A DNA stretch of 64,000 nt from Peribacillus loiseleuriae. Lineage in GTDB: Bacteria; Bacillota; Bacilli; Bacillales; DSM-1321. Positions 34,084 through 41,966 of this stretch are shown piece by piece. Position 1 is the first letter of the stretch; each line of letters starts with the position of its first letter. The translations under genes were made by a program, and so were the position numbers. The notes beneath the pieces were generated by a model. The model was not told the origin of the DNA. It ran no database searches and saw nothing but the letters and a program-made list of their open reading frames with translations. The stretch is from assembly GCF_001183985.1 (NCBI RefSeq), contig NZ_LFZW01000001.1, positions 4,181,578 through 4,245,577 on the forward strand, in the 5' to 3' direction.

Positions 34084-35430
34084 TTAAAGAACTAAATCTA
34101 ATAATAAAGTACATACCAATCCTGATACAGCAACAATGGTAGATAGTACAGTATACGTTCCAAATGCTTCTTTCAAGGTCATCCCCAATGACTCTTTGAC
34201 CATCCAGAATCCAGCATCATTAACATGTGACGCAATTGCACTGCCGGCTCCAGTTGCAAGTGTTACTAATTCTAAGTTAACGCCGGGAATTGTAGCAAGT
34301 GATGGAAGAACCAACCCTGCAGTTGTTAAAGTAGCAACCGTTCCAGATCCTAAGCAGATTCGTAAGATTGCTGCGACAGTCCATGCAAAGAAAATAGGTG
34401 ACATATGAGAACCTTCAAAGATTTTAGCAACATAATCACCAACGCCGCCATCAATAAGTACTTGTTTTAACGCACCGCCACCACCAATAATGAGGAGTAG
34501 CATCCCCAAAGAATTAATGGCTGATGAACATGAATTCATTAAATTCTTGATTGGAACATTTCTACGAAGTCCCATTGTATAGATCGCTAACAATAAAGAA
34601 AGCAACATAGCAGTCGAAGAGTTACCGATAAAACGAATAATTTTTACTAATATATTATCGTCAAATCCCAAAGCCGGTTGAATCATATCAATCGCGGCAC
34701 CTAAAGCCATTAAAATAACAGGGAATAATGCTGTAAAGACACTGATACCAAAACCAGGTGTTTCTTCTAGTTTAAATGTTTTTTGAATACCAAAAGACTC
34801 ACTGCCTTCTCTAGTAAACGCAGTCGGTACAATTTTTTTAGCAAGCTTAGGATACAAAATACCTGCTAAAATAACAGTTGGTATAGCGACAATGATTCCG
34901 TAAATTAAAACCAAGCCGATATTTGCACCATATTCTGCCGCTACTGCTGTTGGACCTGGATGCGGAGGTAAGAATGCATGTGTTGCTAAGGCAGCAGTAA
35001 CCATAGGAAGACCTAAACGTACAATAGAAATTTTTAATTCTTTTGCAATTGAGAAGATAATTGGAACTAGTAACACAATCGTTACTTCAAGAAATAATGC
35101 GATACCCACAATAAATGAAGCAAATAAAACAGCCCATTGAATTCTTTTTTCCCCAAATTTGTTAATTAACGTTGTGGCAATACGATTGGCTCCACCTGCA
35201 TCTGCAATTAACCTGCCGAGCATTGCACCCATTCCAAAGATTAATGCAATATGACCAAGTGTTCCTCCTAAACCGCTTTCAATTGATTTCATAACATCCG
35301 CCATAGGCATTCCCAATGCTAACGCTACGATGACTGAAACAATGATTAATGAAACAAATGTGTTTAATTTGAAACCCATAATTAAAATAAGTAATAAAAG
35401 TACCCCTATTGCTATAATTAATAACGGCAT
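34084..35430 (-). CDS. GntP family sugar-acid:H+ symporter
   Basis: 448 residues, about 12-14 membrane helices. Family landmarks are GFKLNTFVSLIIVSVIVALALGM at the N-terminus, GLGGTLGHIALIFGMGAMLGRLIADAGGANRIA, FLPPHPGPTAVA at about 150-161 and HVNDAGFWMVKE near the C-terminus. GntP transporters import gluconate and related acids. In this cluster it is the obvious importer of the four-carbon acid used by DtnK/PdxA2. AGGAGG is 6 nt before the ATG. A cre-like site lies about 165 nt upstream, and a terminator follows, so it is its own transcription unit. Confidence 0.9.
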   Translation of the reverse strand: MPLLIIAIGVLLLLILIMGFKLNTFVSLIIVSVIVALALGMPMADVMKSIESGLGGTLGHIALIFGMGAMLGRLIADAGGANRIATTLINKFGEKRIQWAVLFASFIVGIALFLEVTIVLLVPIIFSIAKELKISIVRLGLPMVTAALATHAFLPPHPGPTAVAAEYGANIGLVLIYGIIVAIPTVILAGILYPKLAKKIVPTAFTREGSESFGIQKTFKLEETPGFGISVFTALFPVILMALGAAIDMIQPALGFDDNILVKIIRFIGNSSTAMLLSLLLAIYTMGLRRNVPIKNLMNSCSSAINSLGMLLLIIGGGGALKQVLIDGGVGDYVAKIFEGSHMSPIFFAWTVAAILRICLGSGTVATLTTAGLVLPSLATIPGVNLELVTLATGAGSAIASHVNDAGFWMVKESLGMTLKEAFGTYTVLSTIVAVSGLVCTLLLDLVL

Positions 35431-35592
35431 AACAATCCTCCTGATGTAATTCTGGTAGTTTTTATAGAAAAAATGCTACAATTTGTTTCTTTTACACATG
35501 ACGTATATAGATAAGTTCCTACTTAAAACGTTTCTGACCCTTCACCAAATGACTAAAACGGTTCCTCTATATTAACTATCCCTCCCCACACT

Positions 35593-35606
35593 TGAAAGTG
35601 TTTACA
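35593..35606. promoter_or_regulatory. cre-like CcpA site upstream of the GntP gene
   Basis: TGAAAGTGTTTACA fits TGNAANCGNWWNCW with one mismatch at the central C. It suggests carbon catabolite control of the permease. Confidence 0.45.
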
Positions 35607-36279
35607 AAAAAATACAGAAATATAACAAACTAAGACCATTCACCCTTTTTTACCCAATGATTCATTTAATTTAATACAAAGGTAATTCATTTAAAATAGA
35701 AAGCGTTCTATGGAAGTCTGTCATCTTAGCGATAATATGTCCTTGATCATGCTAAAGAGATAATATCGCAACATATTTTGCATTTAATGCGTAGAAGAAT
35801 ACAACATTTTCCGGAACTGTTGATTATCGCATCACCATGTGAACGTAAAATATTTTATACTCTCCGAATAATCTTGTCAAGTGGACAAAATGGATTGTGT
35901 TCGTTTATTTTTTTAACAATTATCATTTATTCATTACAAATCATGTAGTTCTATTTCACCTCATTTTTCGATAGGTAGGGTTTTGACCACTATTGCCACA
36001 TAGATTATTGACTTGTGGTTATAAAAAGCCATTCTATTTTTATCCTTCATACAATCTATCGTTGGGCTAGTGGGATTGGTAATAGAACTGTTGCATAATT
36101 AACCACCAATATTCTAACAAGCCCAAGTCCTCCTAGCTGTAGTTTTTTAAAACCTTAATAATAAAAACTTTAAAAAGACTTTTCTACTATACTTTTCTTC
36201 CTGAAGTTTTCGGTAATGTTCATATGGCTTAAAAACATAACATAAGATAGCCAGCATTAGTTAGGGATTCTAGAGTAGA
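35607..36279. other. Gene-free stretch
   Basis: No intact gene. A 70-codon frame without a start signal (about 35,742-35,955, containing HILHLMRRRIQHFPELLIIA) was noted but cannot be assigned. Confidence 0.35.
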
Positions 36280-36436
36280 ATAAAGTGAAACTTCAATCAG
36301 TGGGGGTTTTATTTATCCCCCACTGATTGTTAGTTGAACCAATCGGGCTTTTACGGGCAGTTTGTCCCCCACCTACGCTTCTTCGATTCCTCCAGGCCTT
36401 GAGGTGGGGGTCTTACTGCCCGTTAATGCGGGATAA
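36280..36436 (+). repeat. IS200/IS605-like palindromic element, copy E2 (best preserved)
   Basis: Left part: ATAAAGTGAAACTTC then hairpin ATCAGTGGGGG / CCCCCACTGAT. Right part: ACGGGCAGT-TCCCCCACCT pairing with AGGTGGGGG-ACTGCCCGT, then TAATGCGGGATAAA. No open reading frame is inside, so it is a non-autonomous element. Confidence 0.8.
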
Positions 36437-36905
36437 ACGGACTTTTTAATATTTGGCTACTTTTATTGTTTTTTGCTGTTGAATGAGAAACAAGCCTTCC
36501 TGAATTCTGCCCCCCACGACTGAAGCTGATCAGATTCTTTTTCACAAACATCCCATGAAAGATGCAAAGGGTAATATTTCAACATAATAGGAATACAATC
36601 TAATCATTGGACAACTCATTTGAACTAGTCGAATTGATGAACTGGATAAAACGGTTGCAACAACTAGTTGGGTTATTTGAATTAAGCAGGTATTGTTAGA
36701 TAGAGGTTATTTTGATGCCTATAAAGGAGATGACATCAAATAATGGGTGCAAGGAGTTAGTGTTAGATCAAATGACTGACGACATATCAAATATTTCAAG
36801 GGAATTTCAAGTAACAATGAACTTTTCCATTCATCGAGCTTTCATTTCCAAGTTAGAAACTGTGCTTTTATTAAAAACAGAAAGAGAAGAAAAAGTGGAG
36901 GGAAG
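36437..36905. other. Upstream region of the TerC gene
   Basis: Contains an unconvincing 74-codon frame (36712-36936) without a proper ribosome binding site that runs into the TerC gene. No yybP-ykoY manganese riboswitch core was recognised. Confidence 0.35.
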
Positions 36906-37586
36906 ATGCAAGAATTTTTCAAAATATTTTTCATAAATTTAATATGCGACATTGACAATATGCTTATCTTAGGAACCATTTTGCGAAATCATTCTTGCTT
37001 ACACTTAACCATTCCTGCAGCAATGCTCCTTACATTTACACGAACTATTTATGTCATTTTAATTGATAGACTTTCATATGTCCCAATGTTACAAATGCTG
37101 ATGGGTATCATATTGCTTTTTATAGCCTACAAAGTTGTAACCACATTAATATGGGAGGAAGATCAATATAGCCATTCAACTCGCTCTACTAATTCAAAGG
37201 TGAAAGTATTGTTGCTTCTTGCGGCTACAGACTTTTTAATTTCATTAGATAATGTAATTGTCATTTCTAGAATTTCACAACACGTGGTGCCAGTTATCAT
37301 AGGGATATTTTGTGGTCTTCTAATTTCACTCTTTTTTTTGCCACTAATTATCAAGCTTGTGAAAACTTTTTTTTGGATCAATATCATTGCTGGGGGTTTC
37401 ATTACTCTAAATGCAATCAATAGTATTGTAAACGACCCAAAATTAGCGAACTGGATCGATTACATTAATTACTTGTTTCCAAATGCGAATATTGTAAACT
37501 TGGTGACTAACGGTGCAGTCATCCTTACTATAATAATAGGTATATTTTCGTATATAAAGCATCACCGTATAACGATACATAGGTAG
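36906..37586 (+). CDS. TerC family membrane protein (YjbE-like)
   Basis: 226 residues, about seven membrane helices. The two acidic motifs of TerC are CDIDNMLILG at about 14-23 and LISLDNVIVIS at about 111-121, each with the Asp-Asn pair used for metal interaction. In Bacillus TerC proteins have been linked to Mn2+ export that metallates secreted enzymes; the role here is inferred from family. GGAGG is 4 nt before the ATG. Single gene followed by a terminator. Confidence 0.85.
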   Translation: MQEFFKIFFINLICDIDNMLILGTILRNHSCLHLTIPAAMLLTFTRTIYVILIDRLSYVPMLQMLMGIILLFIAYKVVTTLIWEEDQYSHSTRSTNSKVKVLLLLAATDFLISLDNVIVISRISQHVVPVIIGIFCGLLISLFFLPLIIKLVKTFFWINIIAGGFITLNAINSIVNDPKLANWIDYINYLFPNANIVNLVTNGAVILTIIIGIFSYIKHHRITIHR

Positions 37587-37750
37587 CATGAAGATGCTTA
37601 TTTTTTTAGAAATTATACGTACTTTTCTCGTCAAACTAAATTTGCGAATATTTGATCAATCCCCTACCAATAAACCCTTAAAAAAGTTCTTCCTGAATTT
37701 ATGCTTTAGGATTTGTAAATAAGTAAGCATAAAATATAAAACTTTTAGTT

Positions 37751-37777
37751 AAACCGCTAAATCATTAGTGGTTTTTC
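37751..37777 (+). terminator. Terminator of the TerC gene
   Basis: AACC.CTAA-atca-TTAG.GGTT followed by TTTCC. Confidence 0.65.
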
Positions 37778-37830
37778 CTATGTCGCAGTTTGTGAAATAT
37801 GCTGCAATACCATTTTCAAGATGATAACTA

Positions 37831-37862
37831 AAAAAGACACAATTTCTTATACAAGAATTGTG
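37831..37862 (-). terminator. Terminator of tpx
   Basis: On the minus strand CACAATTCTT and AAGAAATTGTG enclose a tetraloop and are followed by TCTTTTTT, about 50 nt past the tpx stop. Confidence 0.85.
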
Positions 37863-37914
37863 CCCGCCTGCGAAATATTGAAAATGTATGAGCTACAAAA
37901 ATAATTCTACTTGT

Positions 37915-38415
37915 TTATAATACTGCTCTAGCTGCTTCTAATGCTGCTTCGTAATTTGGGTGGTCTGTTGATTCATTGACATACTCAACATATGTTATTT
38001 TGTCGTTTGTATCAACAACAAAAATAGCACGTGCTAATAAGCGAAGTTCTTGAATAGCAACACCATATGCTTCACCGAATGAAAGATCACGATGATCTGA
38101 TAATGTTTGTACATTCTCAATACCATTTGCTGCACACCAACTTCTCTGTGCAAACGGTAAATCAGCGCTAATAGTAAGAACCTGTACATTACCTAATTTA
38201 GAAACTTCTTCGTTAAAACGACGTGTTTGTGCATCACAAACAGGAGTATCAATAGAAGGTATAACAGAAATTAAACGAACTTTCCCTTTTGACTCAGCGA
38301 GTGTAACAGGTGATAAGTCATTCGCTAGTACTGTAAACTCTGGAGCTCTATCTCCAACCTTTACGTCGTTTCCTAATTGTGTTACTGGATTTCCTTTCCA
38401 CGTAAAATTAACCAT
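37915..38415 (-). CDS. tpx: Thiol peroxidase Tpx
   Basis: 166 residues, an atypical 2-Cys peroxiredoxin. The peroxidatic Cys60 is in [17 protein letters not shown] and the resolving Cys94 in RSWCAANG, the standard Tpx spacing. It reduces hydrogen peroxide and organic peroxides using thioredoxin. AGGGAGG is about 8 nt before the ATG. Single gene between terminator and an intergenic region. Confidence 0.95.
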   Translation of the reverse strand: MVNFTWKGNPVTQLGNDVKVGDRAPEFTVLANDLSPVTLAESKGKVRLISVIPSIDTPVCDAQTRRFNEEVSKLGNVQVLTISADLPFAQRSWCAANGIENVQTLSDHRDLSFGEAYGVAIQELRLLARAIFVVDTNDKITYVEYVNESTDHPNYEAALEAARAVL

Positions 38416-38607
38416 TTTAATTCCTCCCTAAAAAATATGTACAGTGCAAATATAGCCCAACTATTTAGAGTTATCAATTTATTCTGTTTATTATTTAAAT
38501 TTTGTTATCACTGTTGTCAAAATGACTGCGTCAATAACGAAATAATGCCAGGTTGAATAGCTTATTACTTCAAGATGAGTATTGTTCGTATTTGATATAA
38601 TCAACCA

Positions 38608-39207
38608 TTAGTCTAATTGAATGACAAATTCAAGTCCTGTTGGATTGTCCGAAAATGGCAAGCCCTCTTTAAAGACTAATTCAATTCCTGAAAAATGGTC
38701 GGGTAATGGCGGTGAAACGATGAAGTTATTACTGATATGCCCTTGTGTACCGCCTCCCCCTTCTGACCGACAATCGAACGTGTCATCTATGGATAACTCA
38801 AAAAATCGATGGTTATCTAGGTCATTAAGAGCATTATTCGTCGCGTCCCAATCAATATATAGATAGATTACACTTGCGTTGGAATACTGCCTAACAAAGG
38901 TTACTGTATACATAATTCCTTCATTTTCAAACGTCTTAAATACAGGTACATGCTTTATGAATTCAGACGGTTCAATACGTGGTTTAAAGTAGTCCTCTTG
39001 TCTCATCGTTGAGAATAAAGTTTGTAAATACTCTTCATAAAATCCGTACTTGCCTGCCCAATTAGAGATGATCTCATTAGGTGGACAACCTGGATTTTGG
39101 TTTGAAAGCTCTTTACGTTCGTTTAATAAACTACAAATTTTTTCATCAATCGGGAAGAGGCGCTCGTCATAATAATTGGTTGGCCGTTCAAACGGTAATC
39201 GCTTCAT
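38608..39207 (-). CDS. Hypothetical protein, 199 residues
   Basis: A well-formed gene with GGAGG 7 nt before the ATG. The N-terminal half is helical and charged (FPIDEKICSLLNERKELSNQ, EEYLQTLFSTMRQEDYF) and the C-terminal half is strand-rich (VIYLYIDWDATNN, FELSIDDTFDCRSEGGGGTQGHISNNFIV). Soluble, no signal peptide, no membrane segment. The N-terminal segment recalls chorismate-mutase-like helices, but catalytic residues are not convincing. No function assigned. Confidence 0.75.
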   Translation of the reverse strand: MKRLPFERPTNYYDERLFPIDEKICSLLNERKELSNQNPGCPPNEIISNWAGKYGFYEEYLQTLFSTMRQEDYFKPRIEPSEFIKHVPVFKTFENEGIMYTVTFVRQYSNASVIYLYIDWDATNNALNDLDNHRFFELSIDDTFDCRSEGGGGTQGHISNNFIVSPPLPDHFSGIELVFKEGLPFSDNPTGLEFVIQLD

Positions 39208-39440
39208 ATTTAATTCCTCCGTTTTTCACCAAATTCACTTTGAAATTATTTCCATGATAACAAAAAGTAAATTTTTCTGAAAGATTATTTCAACTAATTT
39301 GCCTCGTTACTTGAATAAAGAAAGTTTAGTAATAGCATAAGAACAGCACTCTCTTTTCTTAGTAGATTTGAATGATTAGCCTATCCTTAAGATGGTTGTA
39401 GGTATTTGCAGATTGAAACTTTACTAACCCTATATAAACC

Positions 39441-39483
39441 TAAAAAAATCGAACACATAGTAGTCATTACAATATGTGTTCGA
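39441..39483 (-). terminator. Terminator of the Nudix gene
   Basis: TCGAACACATA and TATGTGTTCGA form a perfect 11-bp stem; on the minus strand it is followed by TTTTTTT. Confidence 0.9.
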
Positions 39484-39538
39484 CTTTTCTTCGTTTATTG
39501 ATATATCTCGTAGTAGCATATTTTTTCCTTATTACGCT

Positions 39539-40009
39539 TTACTCTCTATCCTCGCTTTTTTCATATATGATGCCCCCAGCTTTATAATGAAAAGCATGGT
39601 ATCCTTCATCATTTAACAAAAAAGGTAAGTAATGAGGCACCTTTTCTGGGATGCCAAGATTATTTGCATCCAAAATCCAATCGATTTTCTTCCAATCTAG
39701 AATTCCTTCTCTAGTCTTTATCGGTGTAGGATAGTCTAAAGATTGGTCTAAAACGGCAAGAAACACATGAATTCCATCTACTGAACCATTTGAAGTCGTC
39801 CATTCTACCACTCCTTCAGAGAAAAAATGGTTTAATCGAATTCCTGTTTCTTCCCACACCTCGCGAAGTGCAGCTTGTACTGGAGATTCATTGCCCTCAA
39901 TTTTTCCACCAACGCCGTTCCAAATACCCATTATTGGTGCTTTTTCTCGATTTAACATTAGAATTCTATTACCTTGTTTTAAAAAACAAACTGTATATTT
40001 GAATTTCAT
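39539..40009 (-). CDS. Nudix hydrolase, MutT/8-oxo-dGTPase-like
   Basis: 156 residues from ATG 40009; six more codons are open upstream but the AAAGGCG site favours this start. The complete Nudix box GKIEGN-E-SPVQAAL-REVWEETG (residues about 31-53) matches GX5EX7REUXEEXGU. GIWNGVGG just before it is typical of 8-oxo-dGTP diphosphatases. Expected to hydrolyse damaged nucleoside triphosphates or another NDP-X compound. Followed by its own terminator. Confidence 0.85.
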   Translation of the reverse strand: MKFKYTVCFLKQGNRILMLNREKAPIMGIWNGVGGKIEGNESPVQAALREVWEETGIRLNHFFSEGVVEWTTSNGSVDGIHVFLAVLDQSLDYPTPIKTREGILDWKKIDWILDANNLGIPEKVPHYLPFLLNDEGYHAFHYKAGGIIYEKSEDRE

Positions 40010-40239
40010 TTGATATACGCCTTTCAACGATTTTTCTTTTATTAAAACCGAATCATTCTTCCACTATACTGTCGTATACTTTTTATTGGTTGCACCAAAA
40101 ATATCGTTTCTTAGTAGATTTAAATGATTATACTTGAAATTTAGATGACTGGTAGGTTCACTCAGTATCTGCATACAAATAAAGTTATCCACATACAAAA
40201 CGAATATGGCATTAAAACGCCATCATTTACCATGAAGGC

Positions 40240-40310
40240 TCCATCCTGTAGCACGCTACACTCGCCTGATCACAATGGTGGCGATGCCGAGCCAGAATTT
40301 GAAGTATTTT
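40240..40310 (+). repeat. Interspersed repeat family B, degraded copy
   Basis: GTGGCGATGCCGAGCC and TTTGAAG align with GTAGCGATGCGGAGCTG and TTTAGAAG in the copy at 10438. Identity is clear only over the central part. Confidence 0.45.
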
Positions 40311-40318
40311 CTTAATAA

Positions 40319-40392
40319 AGTACGTATATCTGCAAAGTAGATTGTCTATTTTAGTAAGTCGCGAAGCCCCGTCCCCATGTCCTTCATACAAA
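40319..40392 (+). repeat. Interspersed repeat family C, copy 2
   Basis: AAAGTAGATTGTCTATTTTAG and GCGAAGCCCCGTCCCCATG, TCCTTC match copy 1 at 26181. Confidence 0.65.
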
Positions 40393-40438
40393 ATAAGCTG
40401 CCACAAAGACCTTCATTGTTCCAATAACAGTACTCACA

Positions 40439-40984
40439 TTATTTCCATACAGACAGATACTTCTTGCGATATTTGCTATCCTCTTCTGTTTCAATCAATT
40501 CCATGGCTGTTTGCTTAATTTGTTCATCATTTACTTGATCATATAATTTCTTCAAGCCTACAATCATATCGTATCGAATCAATGTATAATGTTTCTCATT
40601 TGCTCCGTTTTGAAAACGATCAACAATATACTGCATCATCATTTCTTTTTGTTCCTGTCCAGCTAAGCCTACTTTCCAAATCGATTGCAAGCTGTGTCGG
40701 GCTGTCACAAATTTTGGATCTTTTGTTACCGCCCATAATGCTGAAAAATCGTTTAGCATTCGTTTTTCAGGGTCACTGATTGCTAAACCGGAAAGGAACT
40801 GGGCAGCCCGAGATCTTCTGTGATTATCAGGGTCTGTTAACCAGTCCTTTAATTGATCCCAAACTTCATAAGCCCAGTCCACTTCTTCATTTGTGGCCGC
40901 TAAAATAGTATTAAAGGCTTCAAATTGAACATCTTTGTCCTTTGCTTCTAAGTTCTCAAAATATGCTTGAATGTCACGGTCCAT
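40439..40984 (-). CDS. HEAT-repeat-like helical protein
   Basis: 181 residues, entirely helical. Repeated units of paired helices are visible (KDVQFEAFNTILAATNEEVDWAYEVW; DNHRRSRAAQFLSGLAISDPEK; DPKFVTARHSLQSIWKVGLAG), which is the pattern of HEAT or PBS-lyase-like repeats that mediate protein contacts. No catalytic residues, signal or membrane segment. AAAGGTGATG precedes the ATG. Function unknown. Confidence 0.7.
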   Translation of the reverse strand: MDRDIQAYFENLEAKDKDVQFEAFNTILAATNEEVDWAYEVWDQLKDWLTDPDNHRRSRAAQFLSGLAISDPEKRMLNDFSALWAVTKDPKFVTARHSLQSIWKVGLAGQEQKEMMMQYIVDRFQNGANEKHYTLIRYDMIVGLKKLYDQVNDEQIKQTAMELIETEEDSKYRKKYLSVWK

Positions 40985-41067
40985 TTACATCACCTTTTAT
41001 ATTGGAATTATATCTATTTGTTAGTGTACTAAATGATGGACTTCTATACAAAAAAGTAGATGATTCT

Positions 41068-41631
41068 TTATTTAGTTGATAGTTCGCTTTCTGTTACCCA
41101 TTTATGATTTGTCACTTTTTCTCCACCCGTAGTTGGCGTGTAATCAACCATATAGACAGTCGTTTTTTCGGCTGAGTCAATTTCAGCCGTAGCTCCATCC
41201 ATACCTTCCATATGGTCCGCCTCTATGGTGACCTCCGTTCCTGGTGCGAATGTTTCCTCACCGGCATCTTTAATTTCTTCTTGAACAACCCATTTATGAT
41301 TTTCAACTCTTTCCCCACCTGTTGTCGAGGAATATGAAATAGCATAAGCCGTCGTATCATAAGCACCTACAATTGTTGCTTTAGCACCGTCCATCCCTTT
41401 CATATGATCTGTTTTCAAAAATGCTTGACTGCCAACTTTATACGTTGGATTCTTTGCTTCATTCAAATCTTTAGGAACTTCACCTGAACTAGAATGGGAA
41501 CTATGATCCATCTCTTCATGTTTGGCATGCTCATTGTTGTTGGAATGATTCTCGTCGCTTGTATCATTTCCACATCCACTTAAACCAATAATCGTAGCGA
41601 TACTAAGAAAAATCAGTTGCTTATTCATCAT
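41068..41631 (-). CDS. YdhK-like DUF1541 lipoprotein
   Basis: 187 residues from ATG 41631 with GAGGTG 7 nt upstream; the longer open frame runs through the operator. The signal peptide ends in a lipobox (IIGLSGC, Cys at about residue 19). A His-rich linker (NHSNNNEHAKHEEMDHSSHSS) follows, then two copies of a 60-residue DUF1541 unit, each with TDHMKGMDGA or ADHMEGMDGA and TTGGERVENHKW or TTGGEKVTNHKW. Met- and His-rich motifs suit copper binding at the outer membrane face, and a CsoR-like operator lies upstream. Function otherwise unproven. Confidence 0.85.
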   Translation of the reverse strand: MMNKQLIFLSIATIIGLSGCGNDTSDENHSNNNEHAKHEEMDHSSHSSSGEVPKDLNEAKNPTYKVGSQAFLKTDHMKGMDGAKATIVGAYDTTAYAISYSSTTGGERVENHKWVVQEEIKDAGEETFAPGTEVTIEADHMEGMDGATAEIDSAEKTTVYMVDYTPTTGGEKVTNHKWVTESELSTK

Positions 41632-41674
41632 AATAAAACACCTCGATTTCTTAAATTTATTGTTATAAATATAA

Positions 41675-41693
41675 TATACCCACCAGGGGTATA
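41675..41693. promoter_or_regulatory. CsoR-like operator upstream of the YdhK-type gene
   Basis: TATACCC-ACCAG-GGGTATA is a 7-5-7 palindrome resembling copper-sensor CsoR sites (TACCC..GGGTA cores). It lies about 45 nt before the lipoprotein start, in its promoter region. Confidence 0.6.
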
Positions 41694-41852
41694 AATCAAA
41701 CAAAACATGAGGTATCTAACAAAATTTATCTGATTTTTCTTAATTAAACCGGGCCAATTGTCCCAGTACACTTTTTAGATTTTGTTTCAAGGTTATGCTC
41801 CCACCATCGAATAATGGGCAGTTGTTTGAAACATATGGAATGAAGCCAAAAT

Positions 41853-41891
41853 AAATAAGACGATTGCTAATTAAAGCAAATCGTCTTATTT
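41853..41891 (-). terminator. Terminator of vmlR
   Basis: AAATAAGACGATT and AATCGTCTTATTT form a long stem, 75 nt past the vmlR stop; it could act in both directions. Confidence 0.8.
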
Positions 41892-41966
41892 AGTAATGTG
41901 TAATACTATCAACATGGCAGATCTCAATCAATCTGATTGAGACGTTTTTGAGAAGTAAGTTTTTCG

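Noticed and set aside
36437..36905. Manganese (yybP-ykoY) riboswitch before the TerC gene
   Set aside because: The expected conserved loops were not recognisable.
36712..36936. 74-codon frame upstream of the TerC gene
   Set aside because: No proper ribosome binding site, overlaps the TerC start by 31 nt, and the sequence is not protein-like enough to call.
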